NCBI GenBank assembly: GCA_026075535.2 | Contig: AP026549.1 | Coordinates: forward strand, 5,022,001 to 5,086,000 | DNA from: Tricholoma matsutake | Taxonomy: Eukaryota > Basidiomycota > Agaricomycetes > Agaricales > Tricholomataceae | Direction: 5' to 3' | Length of the DNA: 64,000 bases | Shown: in pieces, positions 48,921-59,672 of the stretch | Position numbering within the stretch: the stretch's first letter is position 1 | How the letters are laid out: each line of letters opens with the position of its first letter | Position numbers and translations under genes: made by a program | Notes under the pieces: model-generated | Databases searched by the model: none | Seen by the model: only the letters and a program-made list of their open reading frames with translations | What the model was told of the DNA's origin: nothing

Positions 48921-49731
48921 TTGCAACAAGTGAATCATATGCCCTTGCTGCCTGTCCATAACCACTTTGAAGTTTTGTCAGTTGAATTCCCAGAGGATGA
49001 ATCTAATTCCATGACTGTTCCCCTCTCTGACCCTTTTAAGTTGGCTGAAGACATACCTGCTCTTTCTATCTCTCCCTCTGTCCCATGCACCAGAATTAAA
49101 TCATGGGAGCACAAACTACCATGCAAATATATTGTTGCATCCACTCCCTCTACACATTCCTTGAACCTAGCAATCAAACTACAGACTACTGACACTGGAC
49201 AGATACTTGGTGTCTCTGCGCTCCTGGACTCTGGTGCGACCGCTCTCTTCATTGATGCCTATCTTGCACAACAACACTGCCTGAATACTCGCTCACTCTC
49301 ATGTCTGATACCTGTTTATAATGTGGATGGGTCCCCAAATGAAGCTGGTGCCATCTGAGAGGTTGTAGACCTGGTCCTCCATTACAAAGATCATAGTGAG
49401 CATGCCCTTTTTGCTGTCACTCAGTAGGAAAGCAGAAGGTGATCTTGGGCTATCCATGGCTTCAAGACCATAACCCAGAGGTCAACTGGTGTATCAGGGA
49501 GGTTACAATGAGCTGGTGTCCATCCTGCTGTTGCACTTGTTTCATGGAAGCCAGACAAGGATGCCGTGGACAAAGGGCCTCAGTACAATGCACTCAGAAG
49601 TGTCATGCTGGACCCCTGCCTGTGCCTGAGGTGGAGTTAGAGGGGGTTCCTGATCTGATGCCAGACTCAGATGATGATGATGAGGAGCCAGAGGAAGTGG
49701 TGGAAGGTGATTGGATCTTCTACACTGCAAT
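48921..49731 (+). pseudogene. Chromovirus 2 aspartic protease
   Basis: SALLDSGATALFIDAYLAQQH gives the active site, and VILGYPWLQDHNPEVNW, a conserved gypsy protease segment, lies further on in another frame. An acidic stretch (DDDDEEPEEVVEGDW) leads to the insertion at 49732. Confidence 0.85.
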
Positions 49732-50465
49732 TAGGGTGTAGCACAGGTGACACCATGGGTTTCACTGGCAACACCACACCTGTCACCTGTGACACCATAC
49801 CTGTACAAACACCATACCTGCAGGTACAGGTTATAAGCACAGGTTTTGTATGGTGTTTCAAAACTACAGTAGCACTTGAGCAACATGGCATAAACTATGT
49901 GTAGCTAAAGCAAAGATAAGAGGTAGCTATACTAATCCAACTTTTCTATACTGCTTCAACACTTGAATCCACATATAAAATATGATAATGTTCAATTCTT
50001 CCACAAATCATCTGTCAACCTTTTTTATCCATCATGAAGAACACAAAGAAACTAGTAATTTGCTATATTCTATCTGGGCAGAGTAGTTTTGGCATGAGAG
50101 GAGCAATTTTTGGAAGGAACACTCAAGGTCACCATGCAAAATAACATCAACTTGACTGAATTAGATCATTGTATGTCATAAGATCCCACAGTACCAGGCA
50201 GATACATGTCTTAACAGAGTGCAACAACGATTGATTCTCATAAAACTTGATAAAAATTCTTTTAACTCAAAGCAAAGAGCTCAGAAGAATTTTGGAACCA
50301 CAAAGCCTGATATGGAATATATCACAACTCAAACCTATGGCAACCTGCAACATCATGAGTACAGGTGTGGTGTTGCCACAGGTACAGATATACAAACCCA
50401 TACCTGCACTTGTGCTACCTCCAGGCAGAATACCACAGGTTCACCTGTACCTGTGCTACACCCTA
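49732..50465. mobile_element. 734-bp hAT-like MITE with TAGGGTG ends
   Basis: Terminal inverted repeats are a perfect 17 bp, TAGGGTGTAGCACAGGT. The flanks are actgcaat (49724-49731) and actgtgat (50466-50473), an 8-bp duplication with two transitions; chromovirus 1 has the empty site. The ends are rich in acctgt/acaggt subterminal motifs. No transposase is encoded. Confidence 0.8.
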
Positions 50466-52482
50466 ACTGTGATTTGTCCATCGCACGAGGTGTGTGCTAC
50501 ATTGAACATATCCCAACGCCTTGCTGAGGCATTCCACAGAAACAATGCTGCTAGATCCTCTACTGATTCCTTGCCTCCATGAGTTTGGGGACGTGTTCTC
50601 CAAGGAATTGTTTGACTCCCTCCCTGCATGCAAGCCATGGGATCACATGATTGAACTCACCCTGAGTGCAACCCCTGCATCCTGCAAGGTCTATCCTCTC
50701 TCTCCTGAAGAACAGTGACAGCTTGACCAGTTTATCGATGAGCATCTGGCCTCTGGACATATTCAACCATCAAAGTCACCCATGGCCTCTCCCTTTTTCT
50801 TTGTCAAGAAGAAGGATGGCTCACTTCAACCAGTTCAAGACTACAGAAGGCTCAACAATATCATGGTCAAAAATCACTACACATTACCTCTCATCCAAAC
50901 TTGTGAACCAGATCCATGGAGCCTTATACTTTACCAAGCTCAACGTCCATTGGGGTTACAACAATGTGAGGATAAAGAAGGGAGATGAGTGGAAGGCAGC
51001 CTTTTGTACCAACTGTGGTCTTTTTGAACCACTAATCATGTCCTTTGGCCTTACTAATAGTCCTGCCACCTTTCAGACCATGATGAACAACATCTTCCAT
51101 GACCTCATTCTCAAAGGTGTTGTTTGTATCTATCTTGACGACATCCTCATCTTCACTTGCACAGTTGAAGAACACCATCATATTATGTGCCTCATCATGG
51201 AACAACTTTGACAGTACAAACTCTACCTTCATCAGGACAAGTGCGAGTTTGAGAAGACCGAGATTGAGTACCTCAGCCTGATTATCTCAGAGGGTCAGGT
51301 GGAGATGGATCCTATCAAGGTGAATGGGGTCATGGCTTGGCCAATGCCCACAAACAAGAAAGAGGTGCAGTCTTTCCTGGGCTTCATCAATTTCTATTGG
51401 TGTTTTATCAAGGATTTCTCACATCATGCATGACCACTGTTTGACTTGACAGGAAAGGAGGCATGGAGGTGGGATAATGCACAACAGGAGGCATTCAAAA
51501 AGCTTAAGGAAATGGTCACTTCCACTCCCATTCTTACCTTTGCTGATGATTCATGCCCTTTTCATGTAGAAGCCAACAGTTCTGACCTTGTGATGGGTGC
51601 CGTGTTGTCTCAGCAGTCTCCAGAGGACCAGAAGTGGCATCCTGTTGTGTTCTACTCCAAAAGCCTTAGTGCTGTAGAGAAAAACTACAAGATCTATGAC
51701 AAGGAGATGTTGGCGAAAATGTGTGTGCTCCAGGAATAGCGACACTTCCTCGAGGGTGCCCAATACAAGGTGGAAATTTGGATGGATCACAAGAATCTCA
51801 AGTACTTTATGATGGCCAAGAAATTGAATTGTCCTCAAGCTCATTGGTCCCTGTATCTATCCAGATTTGATTTCTCCTTGCACCACTGTCCAGGTTGCAG
51901 CATGGGGAAGACTGATGCCCTCTCCCAATATGCAGACCATGGGGATGGCAGCAATAACAATCAAAACATTGGGTTATTGCAGCCAGACCTGTTCACCATT
52001 TGGGCACTGGAAGGCATTTCACCCCAGGGCAAGGAGTGGGACATCCTATGCAGCATTCATCATGCAAACCATAGCAGTTTACACAAGGATATTGTTCCCT
52101 GAGCTGTTAAAGAACTGAGGAAGGGATCCATCCTTTCCTTGCGTGTGGCAGAGTGGGCTGAAAAGGAGGACTTGTTGTATTTCAGGGATTGCATCTATGT
52201 CTCCAATGACCCAGACCTTCACCAGCACATCATATCCCAACACCATGACTCACAGATTGCCGGTCATCCTGGATGCTGGAAGACCTTGGAGCTCACCTCA
52301 CAGAATTATTGGTGGCCACAAATGTCATGGCTCATTGGTCAGTATTGTCATACTTGTGACCTTTGCTTACACACCAAGATTCCTTGTCACAAACCCATTG
52401 GTGAGCTACACCCTCTTCCTGTTCCAGAGAGTCATTGGGATGTTGTCAGTGTCAACTTTGTGGTGGAGTTGCCAGAGTTGAA
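50466..52482 (+). pseudogene. Chromovirus 2 RT, RNase H and N-terminal integrase
   Basis: The RT keeps [44 protein letters not shown] and IYLDDILIF with both catalytic Asp. RNase H (ANSSDLVMGAVLSQ, FYSKSLSAVEKNY) follows, then the integrase zinc-binding region (QHHDSQIAGHPGCW, CHTCDLC) and the start of the core. The core reads VSVNFVVELPE, Asn replacing the first catalytic Asp seen in chromovirus 1. Stops occur after PLSPEEQ, IMEQL, DFSHHA, CVLQE and KDIVP. Confidence 0.88.
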
Positions 52483-54571
52483 CAGTACCTTACAGTTCCC
52501 CACCTGTCCTAGTGGACTCCAACCGGACTGACTGGAGTCCGAGTGGAGTCCAATTGAACTACACTAAGTCATGTAGAGTTCAATCCCCCACTGGAGTCCA
52601 AGTGGAATGCATTTCAACCAAATGATAAGTCAATTAGATATGAGCTCAAAGGACTTTGGACTTGGTGAATTTCATAAAGTACCCACAAAATAAATTTGTG
52701 TACTGCAGGAATTGAACTCAAGACCTCACCATAAGGAATCACATGACAAACCAAACAAGTGTGCTTAACCACTTAAGCCACAGGAGACTTATTAGGGATC
52801 AATGTAAGGTTTATTTATGACTCAACTTTTCATATTCTTCGAGGAGGCATTTTTCAAGCAATTAAGATCAAAAAATTTTAATTAACCACATCCCTCATGT
52901 AGGACATGAGGGAGTGGGTATAAAAAGATGCAAGAGGGGGCAGAGATAAATTGAAAATAATAAAGACCCCTCCCCACGCAAAATGTGGGGGAGGGGGGGC
53001 TGGGGGATGCGGTCTGGGGTGGGTGTCATTGCCCACCCCTCCTCGCATGTGTCTGTCACTGTAGCAAGCCGCACCCATCATCCACCCTATGAGCAGAGGC
53101 TCGTAGGCATGGGAATGGGTGCCATGGTCATTGTAGCCCTGGTGTATCTGCCATCCACCTGACGAGCAGGTGCTCATTGGTGTGGGGTGGGTGTGTTGTC
53201 AGTTTTGCAGGTCTCCTAGTTCGGAGGGGTTGGGGGGAGGGGTCAGTGATGTGGCATGTGAGGGAGGAGGTAGGTGGGTGCTTACCAGGTGGGTATCCTG
53301 CTCTGCAGGTCTCCCAGTACCCCTCTGCCATCTCCTATCCTTTATCGACACCCTCACATCCCATTTGGATGGGGAGGAGGGGGCTGGCATGGGTGTTGTC
53401 AGGTCTGGGTTGATTCCTGTCATTCCATGTTGGCATCAGCGTTGCCCTGTCATTCCTCATTCACCATCATCACCAGCACCATTCCACCCATGATCCACCC
53501 CCCAAGCAGTTTCTCAAGGGGCTGGAGGTGGGTGGTGTGTTGTTGGCCCTGGTGCTTCATGTTCTGGGGGTCCTGGTGCTGGTAGGCAGTGTTGTCATTG
53601 TTGTCATAGACTGCACACACTCATGATCCACCCTACAAGCAGGGGCTTGTAGGCGTGGGGTGGGTGTGTTGGGTTGTCTCATGTCAGGCCATCATTACCA
53701 GTAGAGTAGAACCTATAAAACAAAAGAAACAAGTTAGTTAGTTTATAAAAACAAAAAGCAAACAAAAAAAAACTTATGTAGGGCCCAAACAATGCAGATC
53801 ATGTTGTTTTGGCCCATGTTGGCTTGTTTGTGGCTGGTGGCATCATTACCAGTAGATTATAACCTAGAAAGATAAAGAAACAGGTTAGTTAGTTTATAAA
53901 AACAAAAAGCAAATGAAAAAAAAACTTACATAGGGCCCAAACAATGTGATCTGCGTCATTTGGGCCCACATTCCATCCAGTCAGCTCATTTGTGGGTGGT
54001 GGTGATGGCAGATTGGGTGTGGGAGCGGTGGCAGTGGGTGTCCATGCAGTGGTGGTGGTAGAGCGGAGAGGAGGGAGGCAGCATCAACCGTGGTGGTGGT
54101 GGTGGTGGTGGTGGTGAGTGATGAGCTGGCACATTTGATGATGCAGCTATATGCTTTGTCATATACAGTTGCACCACGGCACCTAATGCAAATAGATGAT
54201 ATCTTACACAAGGTACTGTGGTGTAATGGTTATATTGTGTATTATAATTACATAAGCAACCTACAGGGATCTGGGTTTGATTTCTTTTCTTACACACTTT
54301 TTCAGCAGAATCCAACTGGACTCCCAGTGGACTCCCAGTGGACTCCCAGTGGACTCCAACCAGACTCCAACCGGAATCCAACTGGACTCCACTGGACCAG
54401 TCCGAATGGAATCTGGTGTTTGAGTGGATTCCACTCAGAGTCTGGTTGGACTGGACTGGGACTGAACTGGCAACTTTGCAGGCAGTTGGCTGGTGACCAG
54501 TCCCAGTGGACTCCAGTTGGACTCCAGTCAGAGTCCAATAGGAAAGAAAGGTGGGGGAGTGTAAAGACCTC
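52483..54571. mobile_element. 2,089-bp hAT-like non-autonomous element in the integrase
   Basis: The flanks gagttgaa (52475-52482) and aagtcaaa (54572-54579) fit an 8-bp duplication of gagtcgaa, the sequence kept in chromovirus 1, with three transitions. Imperfect ends read CAGTACCTTACAGTTCCCC and GAGGTCTTTACACTCCCCC. Both subterminal regions repeat ggactcc/ggagtcc motifs. The interior has a tandem duplication (about 53690-53970) containing gttagttagtttataaaa and gggcccaaac. No transposase is seen. Confidence 0.75.
53690..53975. repeat. Tandem duplication inside the 2,089-bp element
   Basis: Two copies of about 140-180 bp share catcattaccagtag, gttagttagtttataaaa and tagggcccaaacaatg. The gggcccaaac motif and gtta/taac repeats also occur in the element at 59673-61255. 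Confidence 0.7.
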
Positions 54572-55570
54572 AAGTCAAATGGGTTTGATGTGGTGATGTG
54601 CACAGTTGATTCAGTGGGGAAACACACTCACTTTATTCCCACTCACACCACTGTCAGTGCCCTGGGTGCCACCCAACTCTATCTCCACCATGTGTGGAAA
54701 TTACATGGACTTCCTGGCACCTTCCTTTCTGACTGTGGCCCTCAGTTTGTGGCAGAGTTCACTCATGAGCTGTACTGACTTCTGGGGATGAAACTCCTTG
54801 CTTTGACCACCTATCACCCACAAACTGATGGCCAGACTGAGTGAGTCAACCAGGAACTGGAGCAGTACATCTGCATCTTCATCAATGAGTGCCAGGACAA
54901 TTGGGACAATCTTCTCCCCTTGGCTGAGTTTGGGTACAACAACCATGTCCATTCTTCCACTCAACAAACCCCTTTCCTCTTAGACACTGGACAGCATCCA
55001 CACATGGGATTTGAACCTCACCAAACTCCCTCACACATCGAGATGGTGAATGAGTTCACAGAACACATGAGGGATAGCTTGGAGAAGGCAAAGGCAGCCT
55101 TAGTGCATGTGAAGGACAACATGGCCCACTTTTACCATCAATGCCATTCTCCGGCCCCTCAGTACAAGGTTGGTCACTAAGTTTATCTTGACTCCAGTGA
55201 CATCTCCACCACACATCCATCCAAGAAACTCACCCAGACCTTTTCCCATTGTCAAGTGTGTTGGAATGCATGCCTATCATCTGTGCCTCCCCAGCCTCCA
55301 TGTCCAGACTCCACCCAGTCTTCCATGTCGTCAAACTCCTTCCAGCTCCCCCAGATCCATTCCCAGGATGCCATTCACATCCACTACTGCCACCTACAGT
55401 GATTAAGGGAGAACCCCAGTATGAAGTTGAGTCAATCTTGGACAGCCAGTTGCATTGAGGAAAACTCCAGTATTTTGTGCACTGGAAGGGTTATGGGTAT
55501 GAGGAGAACTCATGGGTCAAGGAGTCTGATGTGAATGCCCCTCGGTTAGTCAAGGAATTCCACTGATGGC
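54572..55570 (+). pseudogene. Chromovirus 2 integrase C-terminal part and chromodomain
   Basis: The core resumes at SNGFDVVMCTVDSVG, with LSDCGPQF (second Asp) and HPQTDGQTE (Glu). The chromodomain near 55400-55565 reads YEVESILDSQLH, stop, then [19 protein letters not shown] stop follows TDGQTE and others lie downstream. Confidence 0.87.
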
Positions 55571-55661
55571 ACACTGCTGCACCACATCACATTCAAGTCA
55601 CTGACTTTGGTTGTATGCAATTTTGAATGCATTGGGGTGATGCATCTTAGAGAGGGGGTAA

Positions 55662-57527
55662 TGTAAGGGGACTAAGGGGTGCCCCATGTGTTTCTCCTAT
55701 TTTTTATGTTTGTCCTATATTTTTCCTCACTTCATTTCCTTCTATTCTTCATTTTCTATGATTTTTCCTTATTTTGTTACTAATTTTCCTTTCTATCACA
55801 TTTGTGCATGTTGACAGTTTTATATTTAGAGGTGGAGTACCCTTTCTGGCATCTACCCCTTGGTATGATGTCATTTGGTGGCCTTGATCTGCCTATCTCC
55901 ACCTTTTCTATTTTTAGGTTATTATTTGATTCTTGCAGTCTTCATATATACTGGGCATTGGGAAAGGGTAGTGTTTGAAAGTCCAGTCTACAGGACTGAA
56001 AAAAGACCAGCAACTGAACTGGTCCCAACTGCGGTCTGGTCTGTGTTGCAGCTGCAGAAGGAGCAGTTGTGAACCAGTCCAGTTGCCAGTTGTGTAGTTT
56101 TAAAAATATTTATAAACTGCACATAGACTGGTTGCAACTGGTTGTAACCAGTCTTTTAGTATACAGGTACATAATATATACAGTACAGTATATTTACAAA
56201 GTAACACAGAGTGGGCATGCCCAAGCACAATGTGAGGGTTTATATACTGTCTGGCTGTGCATGGACCATTTACCAATGTTTGTGTGCACGTGGAAATAAT
56301 GCATGCACCATTGTTTATGCGCACACCACCAAATGTGACTAACACAACCATCCACCACCAATGCAGCTACCAACACAACCACCACCAATGCAGCCACCAC
56401 CACCATGCAGCCCACCTCGACCACCCATGCCCTTCAACAATGCCAAATGGCGATGCACAAAGTGCATCACATGTTTTACTGCATTCAACAACCAATTCCC
56501 ATGTTGGAGAAGGCTTCACAACATTACAAGTAAGTTTCTCTTCATACTTTCATTGTTCTCTTTACTGTTAACATTGTTTTTTTCTTCTTTTGTAGGTTTA
56601 AACTTATGTTATTATAACAATTACTCAGTAAGTGCCTGCAAACCTACTGCATCACCACTGACCACCCACCAGCAACAGCAATCAACCACAACCACAGGCA
56701 ACAGAACCCAAGCAACCCAGGACCATGACGAGAGGATGACTCCAGCACCCACCTCTGCCACTGCGAGCCACTGCTCACAGGGTAGATGGGGGGTGCTAAT
56801 GCTTCCCAATGGCAATGGGGGGACAAACAACAAAGACAGGGGAATGAACGACAGTGACAGGAGGACAAACAACAACAATGGGGGACAAATGACAACAACA
56901 ATGGGGGACAAACAACAACAACAATGGGGGACAAACAACAATGACAATGGAGGACAAACAACAACAATGGGGGGATGAAAGACCATGGATGAACAATGAA
57001 TGCCAACAGCGGGGGGACAAACAACAACAACGGGGGCTGAGGTGAGACAGTGCAACAATGGATGACAAAGCCTTCCTCCTGCACTTGCAGGTTTTCCCCC
57101 CCTTCTTTTACTATGACATGCAATGACTCCCCCCCCCTCTTGCACACCCTGCAAAGGGGGGATGGTTTTTATTTTATTTACTACTAATCTGCTCGCTTGC
57201 AGGCCCCTGCCTGTGAGGGGTACCTTTTCTAGCTTAGTTTAGTTTATAGTTTGCATTAGATACATGGTCCTGACCAGTCCAGCAACTGTTAGGCAACTGC
57301 AACAGACCAGTTTATACTGGTCTGGTCTGCGGTTGCACCCTGAGGGAGGGGCAAAAAACTGGACTGGACTGGACTTTCAAACACTACCAAAGGGGTCCTG
57401 AGAGTTTTCTCTTTGGATTTCCCTTTGCTAGGTGCACCTCCAATCCCTGTAATATGTACTATAATTTTACCTTTGAATTTCCCTTTGCTAGTCCATTAAT
57501 TAAGTGGCCTCTAAGGTTGCCCTTATA
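55662..57527 (+). repeat. 3' LTR of chromovirus 2, split by a hAT-like element
   Basis: The LTR parts are 55662-55968 and 57395-57527. Joined across the insertion they match the 5' LTR, including both ctttgctag copies near the end. Confidence 0.92.
55969..57386. mobile_element. 1,418-bp hAT-like non-autonomous element
   Basis: The ends are a perfect 20-bp inverted repeat, TAGTGTTTGAAAGTCCAGTC. The flanks ggaaaggg (55961-55968) and ccaaaggg (57387-57394) fit an 8-bp duplication of gcaaaggg, the sequence in the intact LTRs. Subterminal ccagt/actgg motifs are dense. The interior carries a Pro-rich frame with CTKCITCF and an acaacaa-tgggggac minisatellite (about 56870-56970). No transposase is encoded. 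Confidence 0.85.
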
Positions 57528-57932
57528 TCCAGACTCATCATTTGGATCATCTTCAAGTGCCATTGCAGCCAATCTTTCAGCAAATTCCTGATCCTCAAGC
57601 TCATCCCAATCACTCTCTGCATAATCTTCATCATCTGTCTCTTTCCCCTCAGAATCAGAATCCTCAGCTTCACTGCTTGCCTGATCCTTCATGGACCCTT
57701 CAGATCTTGTGATTGCTGCATTGTCTCTGTTGACCTTGGTGATGTTGTGACAGGCTTGAGAATTTGATGTTACCAAGGGAGTGGTGCTCAGAGACAGGTT
57801 ATTTTGGAGTCCTGTGAGATTGCAACACTTTTTTGGAGGGTGGCCTCTGGGTTTGGGCAGCATAGTAGGAATTATTTTGTAGGGGGAGGAAAAGATTATC
57901 CTACTTTTTTTGATTGAATCTGCAGTACTCAT
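57528..57932 (-). pseudogene. 5' portion of the DDE-transposase-like gene broken by chromovirus 2
   Basis: From the start near 57932, the frame has MLPKPRGHPPKKC (AT-hook-like PRG), a polar linker, then an acidic stretch EAEDSDSEGKETDDEDYAES and DWDELEDQEFAERLAAMALE. It then runs into the LTR at the duplicated TCCAG. The continuation lies at 46905-47213. Even with the element removed the two parts are not in the same frame, so the gene had decayed or was damaged at insertion. Confidence 0.55.
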
Positions 57933-58163
57933 TGAGATCTGTTCAAAAATGAAAATTTCAAGATTCTATTTATTTTTTTGGCCCGTGCCAAAAATTTGAA
58001 CCCTTTTTCTGAAAAATCTTCACTTTTGGGGAAACAGCTTGTACCAATTGTTAGATCAAGTCAATTCCTCACTATTCCAATAGTTTCTGGACTATTTATG
58101 AGCCTCTTGGGGTGTCAATAAATCAGTCTATATATTTGTTTGCTTTGTTTGTCCACAACTATA

Positions 58164-59531
58164 TGATTATCAGAAAATATTTGCACCTACTATGCGATTA
58201 GGCACTATTCAAACTGTATTGGATTTGACAGCAATAGAGGACTTACGCCTTTGTTCAGTTGATATATCTCATGCATTTATCAATGGAGATATTGATACAG
58301 AAATCTATATGAAGCAACCTGAAGGATTTGAACAAGGTGGTCCAAACCATGTCTGCAAACTGAATAAGTCCCTTTATGGGTTAAAGCAGTCAGCACATCT
58401 ATGGAGTGAGAAATTGGGAGCAGTGTTGACCAAGATGGGGTTTGAGAGGACATACTCTGACTCTTCCTATACATCTTTGAATGGGATGGCATTCAGGTTA
58501 TTGTGCCAATCTTTGTGGATGATATTACTTTGGGATCTGCATCAGAAGTAGCATTGGATACATTTGTTGAAGAACTGGCCAAGCATTTTAAACTCCAGGA
58601 TCTGGGACCTACATCATTCCTTTTGGGCATAGAAATTACAAGGGATAGGCCAAAGATAACCATATTCCTCTTCCAGTGACAGTACATTTTGAACAAATTG
58701 GAGGAATTTGGAAGGGCCAGTTGTCATCCAGTGGGCACACCTATGCCTTCTGGGTCCAGTTTATCAAAGGAGCAATGCCTGACAACACCAGAGGAAATGA
58801 GAGAGATGCAGAACATCCCTTATATGAATGCAGTTGGATCACTCATGTACCTGGCCACCACCACTCATCCTGATATTGCTTATACTGCAGGAGTTTTGGC
58901 ATGATTTAATTCAAATCCTGGAATGACACATTAGAAGGCTGTCAAACACCTATTCTGCTACCTAAAGGGCACCACAAACATGAAGTTGGTATACAAACCT
59001 GATCCCTTGGTGCAAGATCACTTTGTTGCATTCAGTGATGCAGACCATGGAGGCAATCAAGATAATGGAAAGTCTACAACTGGGTATTTGGTTAAAATGG
59101 GATCAGGAGCTGTCTATTGGTCTAACAAGCTACAACCTATTGTGACACTGTCAACCACTGAAGCAGAGTATGTGGCAGCTGTAGCAGCAGGAAAGGAAAT
59201 ATGCTGGATGCAGAATATGTTGGGGGAATTGGGATACAAGCCATCACTGCAACCCTCAAAGCTGTTTGTTGATAACCAGTCATGCATGGCTGTGGTGAAG
59301 AATCCAGAGCATCATGGGCACATAAAGCACTTATATCTGGTGCTCTATTGGCTGAGGGATATGGTGGAGCAGAAGATGATGATGCCACACTATTTGCAAA
59401 CTACTGAAATGCCAGCAAACTTGCTGACAAAGGCATTGATGAAACCCCAGGTTGAGAAATTGTGGGCATTAATGGGCTCAGAGAGTTAGGGAGAAGTAAA
59501 TGGATTGAGCAAGTGTTTGATCAGGGGGAAG
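58164..59531 (+). pseudogene. Truncated copia element C: RT and RNase H
   Basis: The sequence begins abruptly within the RT (YQKIFAPTMRLGTIQTVL) and continues with LRLCSVDISHAFINGDI, KLNKSLYGLKQSAHLW and, after frame breaks, SLMYLATTTHPDIAY. RNase H (58980-59489) is open for 169 codons, with FSDADHGG, TTGYLVKMGSGAVYW, TEAEYVAAVAAGKE and VDNQSC. A purine tract (gggggaag, 59524-59531) is followed by an LTR start. It is a different copia lineage from A and B. The catalytic YVDD-type motif is disrupted. Confidence 0.88.
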
Positions 59532-59672
59532 TGTTGAATACTGTGATGAAGCACTTGCTACATAGTCCAACAGACTTGTTACTATACTTGTTACATTGTA
59601 GATATTGTGACCCAAATTACTTTACTACATATATTGTTTAATACTGTAGCTATTACCTTGATTCTTTGACTC

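Larger units (their letters stand above)
47214..57527 (+). mobile_element. Ty3/gypsy chromovirus 2 with three nested DNA transposons, TSD TCCAG
   Basis: The flanks are tccag at 47209-47213 and tccag at 57528-57532, a perfect 5-bp duplication. LTRs are 47214-47653 and 55662-57527 (the latter split by a hAT-like element). The internal order is gag, protease, RT, RNase H, integrase and chromodomain. Insertions at 49732-50465, 52483-54571 and 55969-57386 add about 4.3 kb, so the bare element is about 6.05 kb. A purine tract (agagaggggg) precedes the 3' LTR. Stops and frameshifts make it inactive. Confidence 0.95.

Noticed and set aside
52690..54290. tRNA-like pieces near 52690-52785 (minus) and 54208-54290 (plus) within the 2,089-bp element
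   Set aside because: Box A- and box B-like motifs are visible but the stems do not pair well enough to call tRNA genes.
56621..57154. Long minus-strand frames at 56.6-57.1 kb
   Set aside because: They cross the acaacaa-tgggggac minisatellite and encode Cys/Val/Pro-rich nonsense with no domain.
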